DNA of 64,000 nucleotides from Candidatus Heimdallarchaeota archaeon (GTDB lineage Archaea > Asgardarchaeota > Heimdallarchaeia > Heimdallarchaeales > Heimdallarchaeaceae): contig JABCTC010000002.1 of the NCBI GenBank assembly GCA_018238545.1, positions 64,001 through 128,000 on the forward strand, in the 5' to 3' direction. Under the pieces are notes generated by a model. That model searched no databases, was not told the DNA's origin, and saw only the letters and a program-made list of their open reading frames with translations. Below are positions 44,856 to 53,470 of the stretch, one piece after another (position 1 is the stretch's first letter; each line of letters starts with the position of its first letter). The position numbers and the translations under genes are program-made.

Positions 44856-46082
44856 TTAAATTTCTTCCATTATGTTTTTTATTGTGTCAATAAATGTCTT
44901 TATCTGCTCTTCAGTGTTATAAATATGGGTAGATAATTGTACTAGTGAATTCTGCCCAATTTCTTCCATAAACAGATGTGAACATAAAGCTCCACTTCGA
45001 ACAAAAACATTCTGAATATCTTCTAGGATTATTGCAATATCATGAGAATCAACAGATTCACTTCTGAAAGAGAGAATAGGACCATTTTCAATGCCATCTA
45101 GATTAACTAATTCGATGTTTTGGATGTTCTCCAACCCCTCAACAAGTTGTCTTCTTAGTTTCTTTTCATGATTTTTAATCAATTCTAATCCAATATCATT
45201 GAGAAGTTGTAAACTTTTTGATAACCCTACAACAGCTGCTATATTAATAGTTCCTGTTTCGAATTTATTGTTCCAATTACTGAGTTTGTAATTACTTTTG
45301 CTCAAAGAAATGATGGAACCACCACCAACTAACAATGGTTTCATTTCATCATTAATTTCCTCTGATACAAATTGAAATGCTATACTTTGTGGTCCTAGTG
45401 CACCACTAGTACTTGATGATAGTACAACATCAGGCATGACTCTGCTAAAATCCATGCTCTCATGTCCAACAAGGTAACTCATGTCCATAATAGTTCGAAT
45501 ATTGTTATCTTTACAAAATTTAGAGATACTTTCCCAATTGCGTTTTATACCCATACCTAGAGTTAAAGCTGAAAATAGGAAAATAGATGAATCTTTTGAA
45601 ATTCTTTCTTGAAGCGCGTCTAGAAGACTTTGTTCGTCATTCATCGATAAATAATTAATATTAGATCCAGTAAGTTCCTTGAATTTTATAGCTGGACCAA
45701 TAATTGAATGATCTTCCAAAACACTCATGATTAAGTTGCTCTCTTTATTTGAAGAAATAGAAAATAAAGAGTTAAGTACTGCAGTTTCCCGTGAGGGTAA
45801 GAAAGATAGTTGTTTTGGACTAATTTTGAAAATTTGTGCTATATTTTCTCTTTCTGTTTCTAGAACCTTAGAAGTTTTTATTGCATATTTGTGAGTTCCT
45901 CTATTTACTCCTCCCCCCTCGGAGTTGTAGAAATCACATATTGCCTTCAAGGTTATTTTTGGCATTTTCCCTATGGTTGCAGAATCTAAATAGATTTCAT
46001 CCTTAGGAATATCAAATTCATCTTGGATTCTAGAAGCTAAAGTCATAAACAAATGCTGGAAGAGGTTTTCAGTTATTAACAT
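44856..46082 (-). CDS. Class V aminotransferase-like protein lacking the PLP lysine (paralogue B)
   Basis: This 408-residue paralogue of the downstream gene is similar over its whole length (IYLDSAT(M/I)GKMP near the start in both). LEDHSIIGPAIK, MDMSYLVGH and RSGALCSHLF are kept. The PLP-lysine position again reads Gly (SSSTSGALGPQS; Gly227, or Gly215 counted from ATG 46046). ATG 46046 gives the same length as the paralogue, while ATG 46082 lies 26 nt from a TATA box and fits a leaderless mRNA; the start is undecided. Loss of the same residue in both copies argues that this is an old, conserved trait. Confidence 0.85.
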   Translation of the reverse strand: MLITENLFQHLFMTLASRIQDEFDIPKDEIYLDSATIGKMPKITLKAICDFYNSEGGGVNRGTHKYAIKTSKVLETERENIAQIFKISPKQLSFLPSRETAVLNSLFSISSNKESNLIMSVLEDHSIIGPAIKFKELTGSNINYLSMNDEQSLLDALQERISKDSSIFLFSALTLGMGIKRNWESISKFCKDNNIRTIMDMSYLVGHESMDFSRVMPDVVLSSSTSGALGPQSIAFQFVSEEINDEMKPLLVGGGSIISLSKSNYKLSNWNNKFETGTINIAAVVGLSKSLQLLNDIGLELIKNHEKKLRRQLVEGLENIQNIELVNLDGIENGPILSFRSESVDSHDIAIILEDIQNVFVRSGALCSHLFMEEIGQNSLVQLSTHIYNTEEQIKTFIDTIKNIMEEI

Positions 46083-46103
46083 TTGTTTTACACCACCATT
46101 TTT

Positions 46104-46112
46104 TTATATATT
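46104..46112. promoter_or_regulatory. Shared TATA element of two divergent genes
   Basis: The TTTATATAT core reads as a TATA box on both strands. Its centre lies about 26 nt from ATG 46082 (minus) and 24 nt from ATG 46132 (plus), so one TBP site may serve both genes. Confidence 0.45.
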
Positions 46113-46131
46113 TTCTAAAAATGTACATTAG

Positions 46132-46587
46132 ATGGCTATCAAAGCAGAGAAATATGAGAAAAATATTAGTGCATCTATCGAGAAGATAATTGCTAAATAT
46201 TCAAATTTATTGCCTAATTTATCCAAACATAAGGATAGCAAAATTAACAAAGACTTATGGGGAATAAGATCAGATTTAGAGTATTTAATTGTAGAAATGA
46301 AACATCTTCTCAAAAAAGATCTCATCGAAGAAAGATGGCAAAAGAATTTTTTGAATGAATTGAAGGGTACTGGGTCAAAAACCAAAGCAATTCCAATGCT
46401 TAATGAATATTCTAAAACAAAAACAAGCCTAATTGCATTATTTACTAAAGATAAAGAGCAATGTTATAGATACTTATGGAAACTGAAAGAGACAATAACT
46501 GTTGTTCTAGCTGCTTTTCCAACTGAGCGTTTTTCATGGAAGAATGGTAAATTGGTAAAAGAAAACGAAGAGATTTTCGAAATTTAA
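46132..46587 (+). CDS. Unknown helical protein
   Basis: This 151-residue, Lys-rich, mostly helical protein has no Cys cluster, signal peptide or membrane segment. It is not recognised. A TATA element lies 24 nt upstream. It is divergent from aminotransferase-like paralogue B and 54 nt from the next gene on the same strand. Confidence 0.6.
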   Translation: MAIKAEKYEKNISASIEKIIAKYSNLLPNLSKHKDSKINKDLWGIRSDLEYLIVEMKHLLKKDLIEERWQKNFLNELKGTGSKTKAIPMLNEYSKTKTSLIALFTKDKEQCYRYLWKLKETITVVLAAFPTERFSWKNGKLVKENEEIFEI

Positions 46588-46641
46588 TAAGTCATTACAT
46601 ATATCATAAGTATAAAATACGTGAAAGAGTGTTTGATTATA

Positions 46642-47136
46642 ATGAGTATGAGTCCAACTAGAAAGGAATTTCCTGATGATAAAGATAACATCAGGGAAGC
46701 TATGAAACTAGAACGTTTCGTGTGTCCTACCAGAGAAATAAATTATCCCTGTGTGATTTGTAAAGAATGCAGGTTAATGGATTTGAAGCAATTTGCTTTG
46801 AAGAATGGATTCATCGAAAAAACAAAAAATTCCAGTTTGATATCGCTTATATTGGAAATGCGGGATCCTTTTGATGATATGTTGTTAAAACGATTAACTC
46901 TATCTTTGGCAGATGCTACAGGGATTATTCAAAAAGAACCGGAGCCAGGTTTTTCTATTACTTTCTATTTATCTGACGCTTTACTTGAAAAAATAGAAGA
47001 AAAAGAGAAATTGGTGGAATTTATTGCAGACTTTCAGCACAGATTTCTATCTGAAACCATTGCAGCAAGAAGCGCATTAAATAAATGGGAAAGAACGACT
47101 ACTCAAAGACTAATCTGGGATATGAGTATAAAATAA
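46642..47136 (+). CDS. Unknown Cys-containing protein
   Basis: This 164-residue protein has a cluster of four Cys near 30-47 (C-x9-C-x2-C-x2-C, ending CVICKEC) that could hold zinc or an Fe-S cluster. The rest is helical with acidic and basic stretches. ATG at 46642 is chosen over GTG at 46621. It is not recognised. It may share a transcript with the gene before it, and it converges with the radical SAM gene downstream. Confidence 0.6.
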   Translation: MSMSPTRKEFPDDKDNIREAMKLERFVCPTREINYPCVICKECRLMDLKQFALKNGFIEKTKNSSLISLILEMRDPFDDMLLKRLTLSLADATGIIQKEPEPGFSITFYLSDALLEKIEEKEKLVEFIADFQHRFLSETIAARSALNKWERTTTQRLIWDMSIK

Positions 47137-47167
47137 AGAAATATCCTGAATCCATACCAGTACTGTG

Positions 47168-48310
47168 TCAAGATACACTTTTCCAATATATTCCCAATTT
47201 ATCAGCATGGTTTTTTACATTGAACATTTCTGTTGTAGTGGGTCTTCTATTGATTTCCGGAAATTCTCCTCGAAGAATTTTATAGTCAGGATGATATTGA
47301 GCCATAATATTAATAAGAGGATTGTTAAGATTAGCTGCAACCCAATCTAATATGGGAATTGAACAACATTCTGTATGATTTGGCATAACTAAGTGACGAA
47401 TAATATATTCACCACTACCTCGTTCTTCTATCATTTTCATGTTTCTCTTTAACGCATCCCAGTATATTGGTGCTTTAGAATATTTATTAGCACATTCATT
47501 ATTAGCATACTTCATATCCGGTAACCAGATGTCAAAAATATCCGCAATGAGTTTCATACTAACATCTGTAAGATACATGTTACTATTCCACAACATCGGT
47601 AGACTGACTTGTGTTTCTAAGAAAGATTCCAAAATAATATGCAAATTAGGTGTAGGTTCCCCACCTACGAAATTGATGTTTCTGGCATGCTGTTTTGCAA
47701 GAGAATAATATGTTTGTGCTAAATCGATAGCATTTGTACTTCTTCCACGAAATCTCTCTATGTCGAATTCATGACTTATATCGAAATTTTGGCAAAATGA
47801 GCAAGTTATTGTGCAACCATAGAAAAAGATGGTTCCACTAGGAACAATGGGACTTTCTTCACCCATGTGAATGAAAGCTGAAGAAACATATGCATGATTA
47901 TCTAATCCACATTTCCCAATCAATCCTTCATTTCTGTTTATTTTACATTTATTCTCACAATATTCACAAGCTGAAAGTATATCCTTCAGAATATCTAGCT
48001 TTAGTTTTAAATAATTTTCCTTTTTTAATGTCTCAGGCTTAACTTTAGAAAACACCTCCTCTTCAATCTCAGCTAAAGGTAAATCCTGTTTAGTTTTTAT
48101 CCATTCTTTGAACTTTGGATGATAATGTTCATGGATTTTAAGCAGTTCTTCTCGATCAAGATTTTCTTTATAAGGCGTATGAAAGAGCCTTGCAAGTTTA
48201 TATCGAGGTAAGCGTTTTTTCTCATATATCTCCCTATAATGACATAATCTATTTTTTAGCTCATGTTGCTGCCAAACAGTTTGTGAATCTCTTCTCAATA
48301 GATGTATCAT
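47168..48310 (-). CDS. Radical SAM protein related to AmrS/PflA-type activases (COG1313-like)
   Basis: This 380-residue protein has an N-terminal ~110-residue helical region. A Cys module (CEYCENKC, GKCGLDN) and the radical SAM cluster motif YGCTITCSFCQNF (C-x3-C-x2-C) near 165-180 follow, then NFVGGEPTPNLH. The family is often placed near AmrS but its function is unknown. A zinc-ribbon gene is transcribed away from it. Confidence 0.8.
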   Translation of the reverse strand: MIHLLRRDSQTVWQQHELKNRLCHYREIYEKKRLPRYKLARLFHTPYKENLDREELLKIHEHYHPKFKEWIKTKQDLPLAEIEEEVFSKVKPETLKKENYLKLKLDILKDILSACEYCENKCKINRNEGLIGKCGLDNHAYVSSAFIHMGEESPIVPSGTIFFYGCTITCSFCQNFDISHEFDIERFRGRSTNAIDLAQTYYSLAKQHARNINFVGGEPTPNLHIILESFLETQVSLPMLWNSNMYLTDVSMKLIADIFDIWLPDMKYANNECANKYSKAPIYWDALKRNMKMIEERGSGEYIIRHLVMPNHTECCSIPILDWVAANLNNPLINIMAQYHPDYKILRGEFPEINRRPTTTEMFNVKNHADKLGIYWKSVS

Positions 48311-48402
48311 TGATTAAATATATAAATTAGCTTTGAAATATTTTTCGCTTTTCGAATATTCCCAAATATAATAAGTTTATAACTCAGATTTACCAATTAA
48401 TC

Positions 48403-48720
48403 ATGCAAATGAGTTTAAGATGTAAGGTATGTAATGATACGATCAAAATTAAAGAACGAAAATTAGGTCTTGTAGATAGAAGATATTGTTCTGTCCGTTG
48501 TAGGATTATTGGTCTGAGAGTTCCCACGCTAGTATTAGGATTAGCTTTCATCGGTATCTATTTCGGAATATCATTGCCCTTCATTCATTCAGATAAAGAT
48601 TTGTGGCCTATCTTTATTTTTATGTTCCCGTTTATTATCGCTGGCTTAACTTTTCTGTGTGTTAGTGTAGCCGGTTTTGTTTCCAAAGCGAGAAAAAATC
48701 AAGAGTTAGCACAAAAATAA
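48403..48720 (+). CDS. Small zinc-binding protein with two membrane helices
   Basis: This 105-residue protein has CKVC and YCSVRC pairs (7-33) that form a treble-clef-like zinc site, then two hydrophobic segments near 40-60 and 70-92. It is probably membrane-bound with the zinc site in the cytoplasm. ATG at 48409 is an alternative start. The RING-like gene follows directly. Confidence 0.6.
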   Translation: MQMSLRCKVCNDTIKIKERKLGLVDRRYCSVRCRIIGLRVPTLVLGLAFIGIYFGISLPFIHSDKDLWPIFIFMFPFIIAGLTFLCVSVAGFVSKARKNQELAQK

Positions 48721-48782
48721 TATAATTGCATGTTTTGTGGTAACAATATTTCTGAAATTATTTCAAAGGGTGCTTGGTGTGT

Positions 48783-48986
48783 ATGAAATGTGGAAACAAA
48801 ACACCATTCTGTAATCTCTGTAATAAGATTATCAATAAATATGAAGATATTACAATAATCAAACCTTGCGGTCAGGTTTTTCATCGAGATGAACTTTTGG
48901 ACTGGACTGAAAAAAATAAAAATTGCCCTAAATGTAAAGGAAAAATAAAGGAACTTTCATTTGATTTGAAAGACATAAAGAGTTGA
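48783..48986 (+). CDS. Small RING-like zinc protein (start uncertain)
   Basis: This 67-residue protein carries CNLC, then CGQVFHRDELLDW, then CPKCKG, which resembles a RING finger. The fourth ligand is Gln rather than His and the sixth is Glu rather than Cys, so at most one zinc site is complete. ATG 48783 is used. TTG 48774 and an upstream ATG at 48730 in another frame (18 codons with a zinc-ribbon look) raise the possibility of a frameshift or misread start. It is probably co-transcribed with the previous zinc-binding membrane protein. Confidence 0.5.
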   Translation: MKCGNKTPFCNLCNKIINKYEDITIIKPCGQVFHRDELLDWTEKNKNCPKCKGKIKELSFDLKDIKS

Positions 48987-49091
48987 CGCAGAATTTTATA
49001 CCGACAATTAACCAATTGATATACTTATGTTTTGTACATCTTGGTAGTTTAAAAAAATTTAATAATGAAGGTCAAACTTTGTTTTGATTAT

Positions 49092-50123
49092 ATGTCACAA
49101 TCTACTCTGCATGAGGCAGAATATTATGAAATACTTAACCAAGAGGATGTGAGTATTCAATGTCATCTTTGTCCTTTTGATTGTATAATCAACCAAGGAG
49201 AGAAAGGCAAATGTTTAGCAAGGAAGAATGTTGATGGGAAGCTATATTCTCTTAATTATGGCTTTATGGACTTGAAAATAGATATGATAGAAAAACAGCA
49301 GGTATTTCATTTCTTCCCAAATTCAAGAGCACAGACATTCTCAACCTACAATTGTAATCTAGATTGTGATTATTGTTCAATGCCAGAAAAAGCACATCTT
49401 GATCCAGAAACCTACACAGGAAAAAAATTTGCTCCAGATCAGGCAATTATGTTTGGAATGGCATCTGGTTCGAAAATCATTAGCTTTGGTGAAGCTGAAC
49501 CCTTTATCTCATTTGAATGGGTAAGAGATACTGCTAAGCTTGCTAAAGAAAGAGGATTGAAAGTACTAGTCAGAACCAACGGGTATTTCCATGAACAACC
49601 AGTAAGCGAAATGTTGGAATATGTGGATGCTGTTACAATAGATATAAAAAATGTTAATGATGAAGGTTATGAACAAAGCTGTGGAGGAGGAAGTTTTGAA
49701 CACATTAAAAAAATTGTCAAAATTGTTTTTGATAGCGGTAAACTTCTGGAACTACACATGGTCATACATGAAGATTTGAACAATGATGTGGAAGCAGCTA
49801 GAAAATTAGCTGAATGGATAAAGGAAGAATTATCTGTTGAGGTACCTTTACATCTTTCAAGACTTATCCCCTCGCACAGAACAAAAAACTTCATTCCAAC
49901 ATCTAAAGAATTGCTTGAATCCTCGTATGCAGCAGCTAAGGAAACTGGCATTCAATATGTATATATTGATGGTATCCCCGACCACGATACACTTAACACT
50001 TATTGTCCAAATTGCAATGAGTTACTCATTAGTCGTACTTCATATGCTACAGAAGTGAGAAGAATTTCATTACAAGGTAACTGTAACAAATGTCAAACTA
50101 AAATAAACGTTGTTCTTTCTTGA
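49092..50123 (+). CDS. Second AmrS-like radical SAM protein
   Basis: This 343-residue protein is a paralogue of the 31436-32461 protein: LHEAEYYE, CHLCPFDC, GKCLARKNVDGKL, the cluster motif CNLDCDYC (C-x3-C-x2-C) and a C-terminal CPNCN ... CNKCQ set. The CQNW that follows the motif in the first copy is missing, so the substrate site differs. ATG at 49092 matches the paralogue's N-terminus; ATG at 49065 lies too close to the TATA-like TTTAAAAAAATTTA. It is a single gene with an unknown substrate. Confidence 0.82.
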   Translation: MSQSTLHEAEYYEILNQEDVSIQCHLCPFDCIINQGEKGKCLARKNVDGKLYSLNYGFMDLKIDMIEKQQVFHFFPNSRAQTFSTYNCNLDCDYCSMPEKAHLDPETYTGKKFAPDQAIMFGMASGSKIISFGEAEPFISFEWVRDTAKLAKERGLKVLVRTNGYFHEQPVSEMLEYVDAVTIDIKNVNDEGYEQSCGGGSFEHIKKIVKIVFDSGKLLELHMVIHEDLNNDVEAARKLAEWIKEELSVEVPLHLSRLIPSHRTKNFIPTSKELLESSYAAAKETGIQYVYIDGIPDHDTLNTYCPNCNELLISRTSYATEVRRISLQGNCNKCQTKINVVLS

Positions 50124-50138
50124 AGAAACAATGAATTT

Positions 50139-50459
50139 TCATGTTATATTACTAATGTTAAAATCAATAATCGTGACATTTAATTGACCTGTTAGCGTTT
50201 CTGTAACAAGATCTATAAACCGGTGAATATCTTCTGTACCATCACGATAAGAAGCTCTAAATCTCAAACTTATTTCAACCCAATCTGGGTTAAAAAACTG
50301 GGTTTCCATAGCGGGTTGTCGTTTTGGTTCTTTTTCTGCAAGCTCTTTTTCAGCTAAGTTAACATACATATCAAATTCATTAAAATCTTCATACTGTTCT
50401 TCGTCATTAGGTTGAGCTATGATGTCGCAATGATAGAAATAGAAACCCGAGGTTGTCAT
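50139..50459 (-). CDS. Unknown protein downstream of lonB
   Basis: This 106-residue acidic protein is not recognised. Its middle (QPNDEEQYEDFNEFD) is rich in acidic residues and the C-terminal half alternates strands. ATG at 50459 is chosen because AAGGTG lies 6 nt upstream. It starts 17 nt after the lonB stop and is probably its operon partner. Confidence 0.6.
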   Translation of the reverse strand: MTTSGFYFYHCDIIAQPNDEEQYEDFNEFDMYVNLAEKELAEKEPKRQPAMETQFFNPDWVEISLRFRASYRDGTEDIHRFIDLVTETLTGQLNVTIIDFNISNIT

Positions 50460-50475
50460 TTGAAACACCTTATGG

Positions 50476-52422
50476 TTATTTCTTAGTCTTCTTTTTATTA
50501 TTCTTACCCTTAGTTTCTTGAGCTACTTCTTCATATTTGTCAGCAACATAATGATACTTTTTTGGTAATGAAGCTCTAAGGACTTCTAGAAGATTTGAGA
50601 CTGGAATGATTTCAACCTTATTTTTGTACTCTTCCTCAATTTTGACATCATCTTTGTTCTGATAAGGGATAATTACACGCTTAATACCAGCATCTACTGC
50701 TGCTTCAATTTTAGCTGTAACTCCACCAATAGGTAGAACTACTCCCCTTACTGTTAAGCTGCCAGTCATTGCAGTATCTTGTCTGATCGGAGCATTTTCC
50801 AATGCTGATAATATTGCTATTGCTATAGAAATTGAGGCTGAATCCCCTTCAACTCCCGCATATGCTCCAACGAATTGTATATGGTAGTCATAATCAGAAA
50901 TGTCCTCTCCTACGTATTTTTTGACAATTGCTGATACATTTTGAACAGCTTCTCGGGCAATAATCCTTAATTGACCAGTTGCGATAATTTTCCCTTCTCT
51001 TCGACTAAAAGCAGGAACGACTTCAGCTTCAATGGGCATAACAATTCCAGATCTTTGATTGATAACTGCAAGTCCATTAACTCTACCTACTTTGGTTAAT
51101 TCAGTATTAAATATCTTATACAATTTTCTATCTTCAGCATAAGAATCACTTATTTGATTTTCAAGTGTGCGAGCAAGTTTCTTTGCCATTCCTACTGTTT
51201 CAGCTGAAACAAGGTTTTCGTTTTTTTCCTTGGCAAGATCACCTGCAGCACGAATTAAACCACCCAATTCTCGTAATCTGAGAGTTAGCTGACCTTTTCT
51301 GTCAGCTCTTCTTTGAGCTTCATAAATGATTTCTTCTACAGCATCTTTAGAGAAGTGAGGAATTTTACGATCTTTAACGATTTCTTGGGCACAAAAACGG
51401 GCAAGTTTCCGTCTATTCTCAAGAGAATCATCCATTACATCCCTCATGTAGACTTCATATCCTGCACCTTGAATTCGGGAACGAAGAGCAGGATGCATGT
51501 TTCTGGTAGTTTCTATATTACCAGCTGCAATAAGAACAAATCTGCAAGGTACAGGGTCGGAGCGAACCATAGCACCACTACTGAGTTCAGATTGACCAGT
51601 GATCTGCAATTTACCCTCTTGCATAGCTGTTAGTAATTTTTGTTGTGTTCTCATTTCAAGAGTACCAATTTCATCACAATAAAGAACACCCAAATGAGAT
51701 TTGTGAATCAACCCACTTTCGACTCTCTCGTGTGGAGGTGTTCCAAGTCCTCCTGATTGGAAAGGATCATGCCTAACATCTCCTAATAATCCTCCAGCAT
51801 GAGACCCTGTTGCATCGTTAAACGGCGCCCTTTCTTTTTTCGAATTATCTACTAACAGTTTTGGAATCAACATTTCATTTCTTGATCTTGATTGGTTAAG
51901 CATAAAGAAAATAAAGAATCCTACGAACATAGCAATTAATAATGTAACTGGTTGGCTGCTGGGATTACTAGCGGTTGCAATCAGCGCATAACCTATAATT
52001 GCAAAGAGGATTGCTAAAGATATGATGAAGCGTTTATTACCGCTTTTCTTAGCAACTTCCGCATCCATTTCAACCTTTCTAGCTCCATGTCCCTTAGGTA
52101 GTGTTGCAATTCGAGGTTGGTTAGGATATTTTGGGTTTGCTATACATAGAACATCAACTAATTCTTCATTTGGCAATAATTCAGCCATAGCCACTCCTAA
52201 CATACTTTTTCCAGTACCAGGCTCTCCAATAAGAAGAACGTGTCTACGTTGCAATGCTGCCTTCTTTATGAGTTCAGTTGCATTTTCTTGACCAATTACT
52301 TGATCAATTAATCTGGGTGGAACAGATATTTCACTTGTATCGTGAAAATCGATGTCCAATAGAGTATCTCTTTTTATTTTAGACTTCTTAGAAACACCTT
52401 TGGATTTAGCGCCCATATCCAT
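50476..52422 (-). CDS. lonB: Archaeal membrane-bound ATP-dependent protease LonB
   Basis: This 648-residue protein is an AAA+ ATPase with Walker A GEPGTGKS near 62. A two-helix membrane insert (near 130-175) lies between Walker A and B, which is the hallmark of archaeal LonB. Walker B is LYCDEIGTL. The protease domain has the Ser/Lys dyad in GDSASISIAIA (Ser) and VTAKIEAA (Lys) near 530-580. LonB removes misfolded and membrane proteins. The MDMGAKSK start at 52422 is preferred. Confidence 0.95.
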   Translation of the reverse strand: MDMGAKSKGVSKKSKIKRDTLLDIDFHDTSEISVPPRLIDQVIGQENATELIKKAALQRRHVLLIGEPGTGKSMLGVAMAELLPNEELVDVLCIANPKYPNQPRIATLPKGHGARKVEMDAEVAKKSGNKRFIISLAILFAIIGYALIATASNPSSQPVTLLIAMFVGFFIFFMLNQSRSRNEMLIPKLLVDNSKKERAPFNDATGSHAGGLLGDVRHDPFQSGGLGTPPHERVESGLIHKSHLGVLYCDEIGTLEMRTQQKLLTAMQEGKLQITGQSELSSGAMVRSDPVPCRFVLIAAGNIETTRNMHPALRSRIQGAGYEVYMRDVMDDSLENRRKLARFCAQEIVKDRKIPHFSKDAVEEIIYEAQRRADRKGQLTLRLRELGGLIRAAGDLAKEKNENLVSAETVGMAKKLARTLENQISDSYAEDRKLYKIFNTELTKVGRVNGLAVINQRSGIVMPIEAEVVPAFSRREGKIIATGQLRIIAREAVQNVSAIVKKYVGEDISDYDYHIQFVGAYAGVEGDSASISIAIAILSALENAPIRQDTAMTGSLTVRGVVLPIGGVTAKIEAAVDAGIKRVIIPYQNKDDVKIEEEYKNKVEIIPVSNLLEVLRASLPKKYHYVADKYEEVAQETKGKNNKKKTKK

Positions 52423-52576
52423 CACAAGAAAATATTCTAACTTTCAATAACTATGATGTTACAGCTTTAATAAATATATGTTTCTATTCAATTTGCTTGA
52501 TTCGTAAACCGTACTGAAAGAGGTTGAATGGACAAAAATTTTAAAGTCTTTTGATTTAGTTTAACACAGACATCAA

Positions 52577-53470
52577 ATGAAGATACTACTAGGTCCAAAT
52601 TCTGATTCATTAGGTGAAAATATATCCAAACAACTAGATTTACCGATTGTAAATTTTAATTTCAAACAATTTTATGATGGAGAAACATATTTTCAGATAG
52701 ACGACCAAGTTGAAAACGAGGATATATTAATTATACAATCAACTTATCCAAATCAGGAAAAAAGTTTATTGGAAGTAATGCTAATAGCTTCAACTTTGAA
52801 AGAATTAGGTGCAGATAGAGTCATAGCTGTTATTCCATATCTTTGTTATACTAGAGCAGATAAAAGGAAATTAAAAGGAGAAGCTCTTTCTCATCATCTT
52901 ACGCTCTCCTATCTTCAGACCTCAGGTGTTGATAGCATTTTAACAGTAAATGTTCATAATAAGGAACAATATCTTGTTCAAGATTCTGGGCTTGATAAAC
53001 AAAATTTGAACGTCTTACCATTCATGGTTGGAGAGTTTCTCAAAGAAAAGAAAAGGAGTAATTGGATAATTGTTGGTCCAGACAAAGGAAGTGAAGAAGA
53101 CATCACACAAATTGCAAATGAGTTCTCTGTTTCATATTATATAATGGAAAAGAGCAGAGATCCAGTTACAAACAGAATCCAAACTAAGAAACCTAATTTT
53201 GATTTTGATGACAAAAATGTGTTAATCATTGATGATATAGTGAGTTCAGGAACAACAGCTAAAGCAGCTTGCTCTCTGATACTCGAAAAAGGTGCTGTAT
53301 CTGTTGCCATATTATTTGCACATGTTTTATCTAAACCTGACGTAATTGCAGACTTGAAGAAGGAAGGGGATTTATTGGTTTATTCCTCTAATACTATTAC
53401 TAGAGATGATGTCGAGCAAATTGACATTAGTCCAATTTTAAGCAAATTTATTGAGGACAAGTATCTATGA
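52577..53470 (+). CDS. prs: Ribose-phosphate pyrophosphokinase (PRPP synthetase)
   Basis: This 297-residue enzyme makes PRPP from ribose 5-phosphate and ATP. YDGETYFQI near 37, PYLCYTRADKR near 95-105 and the PRPP loop VLIIDDIVSSGTTA near 215 are intact. The length suits archaeal Prs. PRPP feeds the purF and pyrimidine steps seen in this window. It overlaps the next gene by 4 bp. Confidence 0.95.
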   Translation: MKILLGPNSDSLGENISKQLDLPIVNFNFKQFYDGETYFQIDDQVENEDILIIQSTYPNQEKSLLEVMLIASTLKELGADRVIAVIPYLCYTRADKRKLKGEALSHHLTLSYLQTSGVDSILTVNVHNKEQYLVQDSGLDKQNLNVLPFMVGEFLKEKKRSNWIIVGPDKGSEEDITQIANEFSVSYYIMEKSRDPVTNRIQTKKPNFDFDDKNVLIIDDIVSSGTTAKAACSLILEKGAVSVAILFAHVLSKPDVIADLKKEGDLLVYSSNTITRDDVEQIDISPILSKFIEDKYL

